64,000 nt of DNA from Paraspadella gotoi (taxonomy: Eukaryota; Chaetognatha): positions 2,534,475 through 2,598,474 of the forward strand of contig CM119264.1 in the NCBI GenBank assembly GCA_051294375.1. Direction: 5' to 3'. The notes beneath the pieces were generated by a model that was not told the DNA's origin, made no database searches, and was given only the letters and a program-made list of their open reading frames with translations. This document shows positions 34,536 through 45,831 of the stretch, one piece after another (position 1 is the first letter of the stretch; each line of letters opens with the position of its first letter). The position numbers were made by a program, and so were the translations under genes.

Positions 34536-35162
34536 TATTTAGTCAGTTAACTAGTATCAATCATGCTTTTTACTTAATTTTACAGTTCTACTTAATAAAA
34601 AAAAATCTACCACTAATCTTAAAATTTGAATTCAAGAACTAACGTATCTTTGAGTTAAGAACGCTCAATGATAAATTTTTTCATACTCCCATATTCGTCT
34701 TTAAAACCCTGCCGCTGCCATCCGGCGGTGCCGCTCGCTTCCCTCCAACTTATTTTCTTCCGTATTTTTTTTTCTTTCTAACTTCAAGAAGAAAAAAAAA
34801 CAATAAAACCGGTTTCACTCTTCCTCCTCCTCTTCCTTCTCCTCCCTTCATTTCCATTCCACTTACTCTTACTTCCTCTTTCCTCTTTTCCCCATCTTCT
34901 CTTTTCCCTTCCTCTTCCCTTCTCTTCCTTCTCTCCCTCCTATTCTCCTCCTATTCCTCTCCCCTTCTTCTTTTATTTTCTTCTACTCTTCCCCCTCTTT
35001 CTCTTTCCCCTTCCACTTCCTCCTGTCTTCGCTTCCTTTTCCCCTCCTCTTCCTCTTCCCACTCACGTACTCCTCCTCTTCCGTTTACTTTTCCCCTCCT
35101 CTTCTCTCCTGCTTCTCTTCCACTTCGGCCTCTTTCATCCTCATCTTCCTCTTCTCTTCCCC

Positions 35163-37161
35163 AAAGGTTTCGTTATGTGAGAATGACTTCACTTTGGTAA
35201 CTGTGCATTGTTCAATGGCCACCTGATGAATTTGAATGTTGGTTGTTTTTATTGTTTCACTTTTTAACTTTATTTTAATTTTAAATTTTATTTTTAAAAA
35301 TCCCCTATTTTAATTTCGAAAAGAGATTACCATTGTAGTGTGTTACTGATAGATTGAGTTCGATAACAGAAAATGTGAATCACTTATTTGCAAAATGTTT
35401 GATAAATATTGATACCGGTAAATAATTGAAATCACATAAAAAAGCTAAATCAAATAGGGATTTTGCATGAGAAATTTTAAATTTTCAAGATCAAAACTTT
35501 TAATAAATATAAATATCTGGCGGCAAAAAAGAAAAGATCAATAGGATATTTGATTGATCCTTAACATTCAGGTTCTAACCACAAACAAAAAATCAGCTTC
35601 TTATAATAATTACTAGAAATATAATACTCAAAATAATAAAACTTACTTTTTAATGAGGAAGTGAGGACGGAAGAAACTAAGCAGCCAAAGAGGAGAAAAA
35701 TCTTCGTCGTCATTTTCATTTACTGAAAATAAATGTAAATGTAACATTTATTATGTTGTCATAAGGTTACCAAACGAAAACAAAATAGTCTCACGACACG
35801 GGTAGCAAAAAAATATGAAAACGAACCAAATTGATAAGTTCGATGGGTTGGGAAGAGTTCTTCAGATTTAAAGCAGATAAAGTAAATACATTCTTTGAAA
35901 TATTATACCACTTCATTGATGGGAAAGTCAGGTACTCTGGGAGTGAATAAACTAGTCTGAGAGAGAGTTTTGATTGAAAGCTTACAGGGACCTGCTATGT
36001 CATTATCTTGTAAGAGTGATGGAGGCCTTAAACCACCAAAGCCTGTCCAAAGTCAGGGGCAACATTATTAAATAAATGGATAATCTTATATTGGTTGTAC
36101 CAATTTCATTTCATATTGTATTTTGATTCAAATGCGGTGTAAAAAATTGTTTTCCCCGATCTAATACTTGAGGGAGTGGTTCTTTTATATTATTGAAACA
36201 GTTGTAACATTATACCACTTCAACCAGACAGTGAGAGAGTGTTACATTTGAGCTGCGTTATTAATTTGTAAGAAGAATGGAGGTCTTAATCGTCCAGTCC
36301 AAAGTCAGCCAGCTTATTTATCGAATGAATGAATAATTTTCTATTCATTGTAACAATTTTATATACATTTAAAATGATAAAAAAGTATCATTTCTCAAGT
36401 TTAAAATAGTAGATTGACAAAAAGTTCATCAAAATATACGTATAATATAAACTCCGGTTCACAAATTGTCACGTGATCATGTGAAAAAAAGCGAAATTCG
36501 TTAATCGTGGATGACATTTTTTTAAATTGACTTCAGATGGTTGAGTCCGTTTGCGTTGATGAAGCGCCATTGATGACAGAATCAAACGTTTTGCTCGTTG
36601 CTAATTATTTTTTTNNNNNNNNNNNNNNNNNNNNNNNNNNNNNNNNNNNNNNNNNNNNNNNNNNNNNNNNNNNNNNNNNNNNNNNNNNNNNNNNNNNNNN
36701 NNNNNNNNNNNNNNNNNNNNNNNNNNNNNNNNNNNNNNNNNNNNNNNNNNNNNNNNNNNNNNNNNNNNNNNNNNNNNNNNNNNNNNNNNNNNNNNNNNNN
36801 NNNNNNNNNNNNNNNNNNNNNNNNNNNNNNNNNNNNNNNNNNNNNNNNNNNNNNNNNNNNNNNNNNNNNNNNNNNNNNNNNNNNNNNNNNNNNNNNNNNN
36901 NNNNNNNNNNNNNNNNNNNNNNNNNNNNNNNNNNNNNNNNNNNNNNNNNNNNNNNTAAAAGAGATTTAAAATCCCTAGGGAGTAAGGTAAAACATTTAAT
37001 CCGTTGTTAAGAAAAAAAAAATGTTGCCAAGAGATTAAAAAAAATAAACGAAAACCCCCCCCTTCCCACACGAAAGTTCGCCGGACAAAAAGACGAACGC
37101 GATGAGGACGACGACGAAGACGACGCTAAATCGACGACCGATCACGGCGCTCACCGCCGAA

Positions 37162-37196
<35 letters not shown>

Positions 37197-38853
37197 AAGC
37201 CGTGAAAAGAATCCACGCAAATAACGCGGACAAAAGGATGAAAAAGCTTCCAGGGAGAAAAAAGTGTCTATCAAGTGTAACGAGAAAGAAAAGAAAAAAA
37301 AAGAAAGAAAAATAAATTACTCAAAAAAGAAAAAAAAAAGAAAAAAAGAAAAAGATCGTTTGTCAATATAAAATAGAAAGAAAAAAAAGGTTAATAAAAT
37401 CTATTTGTCTACTTAAAAACCTTTTTTTACTCTCGAATTTGGGAACGTGATTCCTCTCCAACTTTTTACTTTATTTTTTTTCCTTTTTCAAAAAGCAAAG
37501 GTTGATCTTTTGTTGGGGAATTTCGCGTGGCATCTTTTCTTTATTTTTCTGTTTCGCGCGCGACATCTACGGGATTGAATCGGAGGTGGAGCGATCATTG
37601 TCAGCGTCATTTTAAAAGAGGAAAAAATTATGCTGAATGTTCGACTTTGAATTTGAACATCACCTACGCAATATTTCTTGAACCAAACTAATTTTAGCTA
37701 TCATTTCCCAAAAATCATTCACTAACTCAATAACCCATTCATTAATTCATTCATTTAATCATTCATTCAATCACTCACTCTCTCACTCACTCACTGACTC
37801 CCTCTCTCACTCACTCTCTCACTCACTCACTAACTCCCCCACACTCAGTTTCTCATCCACCCAAACACTTTCGTAATATCCGTTGTTTTCACGCGGTTTT
37901 GTCTTCGGCACTTTTCACTTTTCACTTTTCACTTTTCACCTTCACCGAAAATAGAATCAAAGAGACAATTTCTCTTTTTGGCCTCACAGTCGGTCTTAAT
38001 GTACGTGGTCGGTTTTACTATTTTCTCGTTCTTAATACACGGTCGGTCTGAATACACGGTCGGTCTGAATACACGGCTGGTTCAAATAATTATTTTGTCT
38101 CATAACACGGTTGGTCTTTATACGATTTTGGTCTGTCGGTCAGTTAAAACAAATTTTAACACACGGCCTATTTTAAAACACGGCATGTCTTAATACTAGG
38201 TGTTTATCACGGTCGGCTTGATATTTAGTCAGTATACTAGTATCAATGCATGCTTTTTACTTAATTTACAGTTCTACTTAATTAAAAAAATTAACTTAAT
38301 CTTAAAATTTGAATTCAGAATAACGTATTTTGAGTTAAGAAACGCATTGATAAAATTTCATACCCCATACATTCGTCTTAAAACCTGCCGTGCCATCCGG
38401 GGTCCCGTCTCGCGCCCCTCCAACTATTTCTTCCCGATTTTTTTTTCTTTTCTAACTCAAGAAGAAAAAAAAACAATAAAACCGGTTTCCACCTCTTCCT
38501 CCTCCTCTTCCTCTTCCCCCTCCTCCTTCATTTCCATTTCCACTTACTCTTACTCTCCTCTTCCTCTTTCCCCATCTTCCTCTTTTCCCTCCTCTTCCCC
38601 CTCCTCTTCCTCTTCCCCCTCCTATTCCTCCTCCTATTCCTCTTCCCCTTCTTCTTTATTTTCTTCCTACTCTTCCCCTCCTCTTCCTCTTCCCCCTCCA
38701 CTTCTCTGTTCTTTCCGCTTCCTTTTCCCTCCTCTTCCTCTTCCCACTCCACGTACTCCTCCTCTTCCGCTTACTTTTCCCTCCTCTTCCTCTCCTGCTT
38801 CCTCTTCCACTTCGGCTCTTCTTCATCCTCATCTTCCTCTTCTCTTCCCCCTC
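35163..38853. repeat. 3.8-kb direct duplication, copy 2
   Basis: Follows copy 1 with no spacer of its own and contains a 341-N gap at 36615-36955 where copy 1 has an AT-rich stretch and the (CT)n tract. After 38853 the sequence continues into unique DNA, so copy 2 carries the real right flank and copy 1 the left flank. Confidence 0.9.
35878..36370 (+). repeat. R2 dispersed repeats (two units) in copy 2
   Basis: Same two R2 units as at 32090-32615: a full unit to about 36120 and a diverged second unit at 36165-36370. Confidence 0.7.
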
Positions 38854-38936
38854 ATCATCCGAACGAAACAACACCCTCCCTCCCTCATTGTCTCCATCAC
38901 CCCCCTCAACCGCCACCACCCTTCGAGTTTTTCAGG

Positions 38937-39115
38937 GTTTTTCCAAGGCGTCAACACATTTTTACGACCCACGGACGCCGTCGTCGTCTCTGCACGATAA
39001 GCCTTCGTCTTCGTCCATAAACTCAGATCTCAATACGATAAAAGGGACGAGGAATTTCCGGATCTCGAGTCTCGTCTCGGATTCGAACTTACTCACTGCC
39101 AATAACCCACTTCCA
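38937..39115 (+). CDS. candidate Ser-rich exon, unknown product
   Basis: GAGTTTTTCAG acceptor followed by an open frame with SKASTHFYDPRTPSSSLHDK and later SDLNTIKGTRNFRISSLVSD. The composition is protein-like and not repetitive, unlike the TCC-rich tract just upstream. No donor was fixed. No family was recognised. Confidence 0.35.
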
Positions 39116-39236
39116 CTTACCCACTGCTACTCACCATGCCACTCACGCCGCTGCCACTAACTCACCGCCACTTAACTACAGCCATTTACCAAATGCCACT
39201 TACCCATAGCCACCCTCACCCAATGCATCTTACCAT

Positions 39237-39710
39237 CTGCCACACCTCCTTGCGGCCTCTAAGACATTCTCTGCCTCTAAGACATTCTCCGCCAGCCCTC
39301 CATTTCGGCCTCTAAGACATTCTCTGCCACGCCTCCTTGTGGCCTCTAGACATTCTCTGCCTCTAAGGCATTCTCCGCCACGCCTCATTTCCGGCCTCTA
39401 AGACATTCTCTGCCACGCCTCCTTGTGGCCTCTAAGAATTCTCCTGCTCTAAGACATTCTCTGCCTCTAAACATTCTCTGCCACACCTCCTTGCGCCTCT
39501 AAGACATTCTCTGCCTCTAAAAATTCTCTGTCTCTAAGACATTCTCCGCACGCCCTCTTGAGGCCGCTAAGACATTCCTCTGCCTCTAAGACATTCTCTG
39601 CCTCTATTACATTCTCCGCCACACGTCCTTGGGCCGTCTAAGACATTCTCCGCCACGCCTCCTTGCTGCCTGTAAGACATTCTCTGCCTCTAAGACATTC
39701 CCCGATTACG
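39237..39710 (+). repeat. GCCTCTAAGACATTCTCT minisatellite
   Basis: About two dozen units of an 18-bp core (GCCTCTAAGACATTCTCT or CTCC), with a longer higher-order form that adds GCCACGCCTCCTTG(C/T)G. Single-base losses occur in several units. Confidence 0.9.
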
Positions 39711-39944
39711 TTTGGTTTAAAAAAATACAATTCAAATTAAACCAAGCACAACACTTTTTAATTCCATTAACGCTTTTTTGTAATTCTAAACAACCAAAAG
39801 CGAGGTGCCCACCTCTCATCTTTCCACCTATTAAACCACTCTCTCCCTCTCTATCTCTCTCTCTCTCTCTCCCCCTCCTTCCCTCTTTTCTCATCCCCAT
39901 CGTCGGAGTCTTTTGTTCGAAAAGTCGAGAAAAGAAAAGAAAAG

Positions 39945-40062
39945 ATGTCGCTTTCGCGCGGAAAATCAAACGGAGGGGGCGGAACAAAAGAGCGTCGGCG
40001 ACGAGGAAAGGAGGACGAGAACGACGATAACGACAACAACGACGAAGGGAAAAGAAGTTTCC
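39945..40062 (+). CDS. candidate first exon, Gly/Arg/Asp-rich
   Basis: ATG in a fair context (AAAGATGTCG) opens a frame MSLSRGKSNGGGGTKERRRR, then an acidic DENDDNDNND run. It is GC-richer than its flanks. No donor is clear and the product is unknown. It may be a 5' coding exon, or simply a purine-rich tract. Confidence 0.25.
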
Positions 40063-40069
40063 TCTTGGT

Positions 40070-40730
40070 TTTTTTTTTCTCTTTTTTAATGATTAACTTT
40101 AATTATCTGAACCAAGGACGAACTCTCTGTTTAAGAGATTGCGATTAAATTAAATTGTCTCATATTGGTCGAGACCACAACCACTACAACCACAATCATC
40201 GCTATCAGTGGATATCCTGAGAAATGTTATGTATGAAAAGTGTTATAAAATGTATGTAAGAAAAAAATTTACAAAGAATTTAATAGGTTTGTTAACGATT
40301 TTTTATTTTATAATGCAGACATGTTTCGACTCTGAGTCTTCATCAGCGCTTTGAACAGTCAAAAAAAAATAGTCCATTTAATTCTTTAGAAATTTTAATG
40401 TTCACTAAAAAAGGACGATCGTAAAACATGTCTAGTCGGGGATTGTATACAGACGTTTGATCCACATCAACTTACTTAGTGGCAAGTACTTAGTAACAAG
40501 ATATAGATATTCACTTTCACTATTTATCTATAGTAACATGTAAATTACATTAGTAAAACAAAAGACACTATAAACGCATATAGTGTTATTATTGGTTCTC
40601 ATTGTTATCTACATTTTCATTGTTAAGTCTTTTACATTTCACAAAGTATTTCTCTTCACATCGTTTATGTTTAGTACTTTATTTGTTGATCTTTATTGAA
40701 TCTGTTAATGTTTATTAGCCGATAAGTATG
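40070..40730. other. no supported gene
   Basis: AT-rich. The segment ACATGTTTCGACTCTGAGTC with TTCATCAGCGC at about 40319-40352 looks like the end of an unplaced repeat. Confidence 0.4.
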
Positions 40731-40732
40731 AC

Positions 40733-40915
40733 TCCTCCAATCGTTCATTGAGTAAAGCCATCAGCTCATGATCATTAAGTACCGGGATCGATCCCCAGCG
40801 GGAAGCGTGAGGAAGGCCGTAAACCGCCTTGGGGGCCTGGAACACCCTAAAGCCTGGTTCCAACGGCTGCTAGAGGTGATTAAAGAAGTTGCGAATATCT
40901 CTCTTTAGCCCACGA
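40733..40915 (+). mobile_element. tRNA-derived SINE, partial
   Basis: Matches the SINE consensus reconstructed from the 45-kb, 51-kb and 62-kb copies: CATTGAGTAAAGCCATCAGC, TACCGGG(A)TCGATCCC (box B-like), GCGGGAAGCGTGAGGA, CGCCTTGGGGGC and CTGGTTCCAA in order. The head is missing or diverged. Confidence 0.75.
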
Positions 40916-41099
40916 TCCCCGTTTCCCACAACAATCATTATTCACCCCAAACTTTCGGTTACACTGAAGGCTGAAGGGGTCAAGAGTTCGCGCCCTCGAG
41001 CGGCCGATTCAAACAAACAAAACAACAAAACAGGAAGAAAGAAAACAAAAACAAGAAAAGAAAAGGAAAACCAGATGCGAGAATAAATAAGAGGGAAAT

Positions 41100-41240
41100 C
41101 GGGGGTCGCGTTGGTGGCGTCGGTGGTCGCGGTTGGGGGGGGGGGAGGAGGGTCGGTTGTGGCGACGGAGAAATTCGAAAGAAACGCGAAATGTCAGAGA
41201 TGGCGTTGGTCGTCGTCGTCGTCGTCTTCGCGGTCGTCGC
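41100..41240. other. GC-rich GGT/GTC-rich low-complexity patch
   Basis: G-rich run at 41137-41146 and a (GTC)n patch at 41208-41228. Open frames are Gly/Val/Ser artefacts. Confidence 0.5.
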
Positions 41241-41635
41241 GTGGTCAACGAGAATCATATAAATACTATTTAAATTATTTGTTTAATACTAGTATAATTT
41301 ACTCATTGATGTTATTCGAGTTGAAACAGAAAATACATAGTATAAGGCATTTAGCTAAAGTTCTATTTAAACTTTCGCGCCTAAATTGAATGGCGGGAAA
41401 AACAAGAGGAAGTTAAAACTTAAAGAAAATACTATACTATGTACCTAGTTCCGATTGATATCTTCCTTGATTTCTGTCTTCTTCATGACGGGGTATACAA
41501 AGAATTCCCTCAAATAAATAAAATTTCACTCATTTTAACAAAAAAATTGAAAGATCACAATTTATTTAATTTCACCTTTTGACTTCAAATTCGTTATGAA
41601 TTGCAAATACAATTCCTATTATGTATCACCACCAG

Positions 41636-41792
41636 AGTCTTGATTGAAAGCTTGCAGGGACCTGCTATGTCATTATCTTGTAAGAGTGATGGAGGCCTTA
41701 AATCACCAAAGCCTGTCTTAAGTCAGGGGCAAGATAGCTTATTTATTAAATGAATGGATAATTTTTATATTGGTTGTACCAATTTCATATAA
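41636..41792 (+). repeat. R2 dispersed repeat
   Basis: TTGATTGAAAGCTTGCAGGG, CCTGCTATGTCATTATCTTG, GTGATGGAGGCCTTAAATCA, AGTCAGGGGCAAGATAGC and TTATATTGGTTGTACCAATT, one of the cleanest copies. It lies downstream of sulfotransferase gene A. Confidence 0.8.
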
Positions 41793-41982
41793 TTATTCAA
41801 TAAATAAGATCACTTTAGAGAGGCTATATTTTATGGCTGTAATTAGAATCATTACTGATTTAGTGATTAAATTAAGACTCACAATTCATATTCTTTCCAT
41901 TTTCCTACAAGCAATCATTCCATCAATCAATCTCTGTCCTTTCGACATCAAATTTCTTAATCTAATCGTTTGACGATCAATC

Positions 41983-44480
41983 TCAAACCGCTCGTCGAAA
42001 AGCCTCAAGTCCTTCGTCAAATCCGGCTGCCTTGACAACCTCTTCCAACTTCTCAACATCTTTGGTCGACAACTTCGTTGCGTGAGATGAGATCCGCTTT
42101 TGACTGTAGGGACTCGAGCGTTGAGAGTCGCGCTGCATCGTGGACGCTTCAGCTGTCTCAGCCGCAGCCTCTAACTCTCCACAATACTCCAGCGTCTTCA
42201 CAATCCACTTCTCTGCATCCGCGATAAAATCCTCAAACCGAATTGCTAGGAACTTCCCCTCGAACTCCTTCCGTCTCCGCAGCTCCATCAGCGTCAACAT
42301 CCCCGTCAAGTAGAACATGTAGAAGTGGCCTGTCAATGACGTCCTTCCCAGCGGCAGCTCGAGACCCTCGGGAGTTGTCCGGACAAGCTGCTTGTCCAAA
42401 TGCCAGTCCAACTTGCTTGTCCAATCGAAGCGGCGTTGCCACTTGACATCGTCGGCGATGAGGCGTTGGAGACCGGAAGTGGCGATATCTGGCATGGAGG
42501 CGTCAACGCGATAGTGGAAGGAATCCGGGAAGAAGAGGCCGATGAAGGGGAGTTGGTTGGCAAAGGCCTTGGGGAGAGCGGGGGGGTTTCTTTTCTTTCT
42601 TCTTTTCTACTTTATCACTTTCTTTCCTTTGATTTTCTTTTCTTTCTCTTTCTGTCTTATTAAATATTTTTCTGAACTTTTCTTTCAAATTCCTTTCCTT
42701 TCCTTTTTCTTTCCATCTTCTTACTTCCTTTCAACTTTCCTTTTTAATGACTCCCTCTCTCATCACCTCTCACCATCTCCGCTTTCTCCTCTCTCTCTTC
42801 TCAACTCCTCTACTTCTTAGCCCCCTTCTTCTCTTTCAACCCTCTCTCTCTTTTCATTCCTCTCTCCTCTAACTTCCCTCTTCCCCCTCCTCCTCCAACC
42901 TGCGCGTCCGCATCGATTTCCGTAATCAACCTCAACCAAGAATTCATCATCTCCTCTGGACCACGATACGTGAAGAGAAATCGCGCGTCAAAGGGCCACG
43001 CCTCTTTATCATCCATGGCGTCGGCCAGAAGCCACGGGGTCACCGCGGGAAACTTGAGGGCGACGATATTGATGCCTGGTCTCCTCCAGAGGGCCTTGAC
43101 AACAAAGAGGAGCGCCGGTTGGAAGAGGCACGCCCTGTCAGCGTCCCCGACCGTCATGGCGGCGATATTAAGAAAAGCCGGATGTTCACAGATTGTCTGA
43201 CTTCCGGGGATGCGCTCAAAACGCTGCAGAGTTGCGGTGGTGCCGCTGCGGGGTACGCCGGCAATGAAGACTACCTGGGGAGATTTTGTAAGGGGGTTGT
43301 TTTATCTTTTTCAAAGTTTGTCATATTTTTGCCTTTTTTCTTTCATTTTTATCCTGGTTTTGTAAAATTGAATAACCTGTTCAGTTGTTTGTTTCAGAGT
43401 TATGATTTTGGCAGATTTAATAGTTTAATTTGGTCTTTACATGTTTTTTTAATTTTTTTATAATTTTTTTTATTTTATTAATTTTTTCTTCTTATTTTAT
43501 ATTATTGGCATGTAAAGACCAAATCAAACTATTAGCCTGTTCAGTGTTCAATGTTCTTAGCTTGTCTATTGCTGGTCTAGTGTCCAAGTTTACAGGGATG
43601 ATTTTCATGAATGGATAATTTTTATATTAGTTGCACCAATTTTATACTATTCTCTAGAGTTTAACAATCAATAATATATAAACACAACACATTAATACAC
43701 AATTTCTTTTACCTTCTTCTTCGCCTTATCTTCAGCGGCATTAAGTTTGTTGACTTCCTCGGTCGCTATGCGACGAAAAACCGAGAGAGGGATGAGGCCG
43801 AACTCGATGGCATAAGCGGGGATGGGGTGAAAACAAAAGGCGCCAACATTTGAACTGTAAACGTCCACACCTGAAGATGGTGGGAAAGAGAAGAAAAGGT
43901 ATTTTGAGTCGCAAAATGTAATTTGAAAAAAGATGCTTTTCTAATTTTTTTACATTCAAATTTATACTTTAGCTTCGGCCCAAAAGAAATAATAAAACAA
44001 AAGGTATTCGGAATCAAATTATTAATTTAGATTATAATACATTCATAAAAAGATTAAGAAATAAGTGTAAAATTGCATTTGAATTTAGTCAAGTTGGAAA
44101 TATGAACCGCGACAACCAGTCTGTTCCCAGCCACATCGATTATTGTGTATGGCGTCACCTTTTTTAGTCCTCACAAAAACGGCGCCCTCTTCCGACAGAT
44201 GGAACAGGTGCACGTTGGGATCATCCCATGCAAATTTTTGCACATCCTCAAAGCGCGCGTGGAGATGCAGGACGCAATTGAAGGTGTCACCGATGCCGGC
44301 ACGGAGAACATGACGCCAGATGATGCGACGAACGTTGACGATGTTGTCATTATCGTTGTTGTTGTTGTCAAAGAGGGAAGAGACGCAACGTGCGAATTGG
44401 AAGAGATGGAGGAGAGGGAGGAAGATGAAGAAGTGGATGAGGAAATGAAGGACGACCGACCAAGAATGGCCCGCCGCCAT
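41983..44480 (-). CDS. membrane-anchored sulfotransferase, gene A
   Basis: Four minus-strand exons: 44159-44480, 43713-43870, 42900-43274 and 41983-42567. They give 479 residues with matching phases (1/2, 0/0, 0/0) and no internal stop. Donors are AAAG|GTGACG, AAG|GTAAAA and CAG|GTTGGA; acceptors are CTTCAG, CCCCAG and CCCCAAG. Residues about 8-30 form a hydrophobic segment (VVLHFLIHFFIFLPLLHLF) after a short N-terminus, as in type II Golgi enzymes. Exon 3 starts with VVFIAGVPRSGTT, the 5'-phosphosulfate (PAPS) loop, and has FLFTYRGPEEMMNSWL, matching the 3'-phosphate site. Exon 4 has KFLAIRFEDFIADAEKW, typical of sulfotransferase families near Sulfotransfer_3. It should transfer sulfate from PAPS to a secretory-pathway substrate that cannot be named. 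Gene B is its tandem paralogue. Confidence 0.85.
43537..43640 (+). repeat. diverged R2 fragment in intron of gene A
   Basis: GATTTTCATGAATGGATAAT and TTTTTATATTAGTTGCACCA match the R2 3' end. A shorter counterpart lies in the equivalent intron of gene B (47238-47285), so this insertion predates the gene duplication. Confidence 0.5.
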
Positions 44481-44537
44481 CTTTGTTTTTGTTGCTGTTG
44501 TTATAACTTGAGGAATATGTTGCAGATATGTATATTC

Positions 44538-44664
44538 AATAAAATCTATGAAAAACAGTTTTTGTTAGCAAACAATAATTTTATTGGTTGTTTGCTAACA
44601 AAAACCATTTTTCCTAAATTTCAAAATGCAACGAAAAGAAAGAAACTTAACATAATAAAATCTA
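44538..44664. mobile_element. short hairpin insertion with 11-bp flanking direct repeats
   Basis: AATAAAATCTA at 44538-44548 is repeated at 44654-44664. Between them is a perfect 18-bp inverted repeat (44558-44575 with 44588-44605). The paralogous 5' flank of gene B at about 52033-52044 has one TAATGAAATCTA and no insert. This is what a small non-autonomous element with a target-site duplication would look like. Confidence 0.65.
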
Positions 44665-44665
44665 C

Positions 44666-44840
44666 AAAATAGAATACATCCTTTGAAACATTATAGGTAG
44701 TATTAGGTACACTTCAATGAAGGGAAGCCAGGTACATTGAGATTGCAGGATCCTGTTATGTTATTATCTTGTAAGAGGGATGAGACTTTGAAGCACCATA
44801 GCATGTTCAAAATGAGGGGTAAGATAGCTATATCGCTAGA
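44666..44840 (+). repeat. R2 dispersed repeat, 5' flank of gene A
   Basis: ATAGAATACATCCTTTGAAA, TTCAATGAAGGGAAGCCAGG, ATTATCTTGTAAGAG and GAGGGGTAAGATAGC in order. Orthologous to the copy at 52045-52252 beside gene B. Confidence 0.7.
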
Positions 44841-45134
44841 TCAAAAAAGCCAGTAGTTTTTTATAAAATTTTTATATTGGAAGATGTGAAATGACGAAAC
44901 AAAAGGAAAGCGGAATCAAATTGTGGAGTAATCGTAGGAAACCCTTTTTTTCCACATTTTTGCCTTTTACAATTTTTGCCAATTTTTGACTTCCTCTTAC
45001 AAACTTATAATTCAGCCAGCTTTTTTTTATTCAATGAGCAAAAGGAATACACAACTTTCCATTCTTTAATGAATTCCAAGGAGAAAAATACAAAGAATTA
45101 CATTAATATCAAGATATTATAAAAGTGTATTATC

Positions 45135-45422
45135 TGTGGATAAGGCGCTACGTGGGCTGAAGATGACTGTCCGTAACTTCTATAACCCCCTCTAGCAGCC
45201 ATGGAACGGGTCCCTGGGCTTGGAACCAGGCTTGAGGGTTTGCCATGCCCCCAAGGCGGCTTACGGCCGTCCTCACGCTTCCCGCAGGGTAGGTACCGGG
45301 TTGGGATTGAACCCGGTACCTAGTGGTCATGAGCTGATGGCTTTACTCAATGAGCCACCGGGTCACAACTGAAAGTGTCATGATTCTAGGCGGGGTGAAC
45401 CTAGGCAATGCCCGATTACATA
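45135..45422 (-). mobile_element. tRNA-derived SINE, near full length
   Basis: Read on minus it starts TGTAATCGGGCATTGCCTAG, then GTTCACCCCGCC, GTGACCCGGTGGCTCATTGA (box A-like), CATCAGCTCATGACCACTAG, GGTACCGGGTTCAATCCC (box B-like), GCGGGAAGCGTGAGGACGGC and CCGCCTTGGGGGCATGGC. The GGTTCAATCC element and its spacing from TGGCTCANTGAGT indicate an RNA polymerase III promoter from a tRNA, possibly Met-like because the loop reads CTCATGA. It lies between genes A and B. Confidence 0.8.
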
Positions 45423-45831
45423 TCTTGTAAAGCCTGGGAGAGTTTATTTAAAAAAATAGACTCATTTCAATATTAAAATATAACATTAAAGTGAAGAGGT
45501 TTAACGTCTTCCGGCTCTCTTTAGTAAATGACCCTGTTTTCTAAAATTAAATAATGTTTTCTTTTTGATATTGGTAAGAAAGTTAAATACTAAGACTGTG
45601 AAGGGTGACAAATACTTTGTAAAATTTTGCAAGCATGCTTGTTAGGTCAAACAAGCAAAAATTTTAATCAAAAAGTCTACATTTTTTTATTTAAAAAACC
45701 TTACGTAGAATCATCCTCACTGATTGAATTAAGACTCACAATTCATTTTTGTTCTATTTTCCTTCAATCAATCAATCAATCAAACTCTGTCCTTTCGTCA
45801 CCAAATTTTTTAATCTAATCGTTCAACAATC

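Larger units (their letters stand above)
31323..35160. repeat. 3.8-kb direct duplication, copy 1
   Basis: Collinear with 35163-38853 from GGTTTCGTT...GTGAGA to CATCCTCATCTTCCTCTTC. It holds two R2 repeats, a (CT)n tract at 33115-33210, a GAC-rich patch, a TCACTCAC patch, an ACACGGTCGGTC minisatellite and a TCC-rich tail, and no convincing gene. Differences from copy 2 are mainly one-base indels in both copies. Confidence 0.9.

Noticed and set aside
38200-39000. 266-residue open frame.
   Set aside because: Most of it is poly-Ser/Pro from a (TCC)n tract; only the non-repetitive end was kept as a candidate exon.
45300-45366. tRNA gene.
   Set aside because: A and B boxes are present but the cloverleaf stems do not pair well and the sequence recurs as part of a longer dispersed element, so it is annotated as a SINE.
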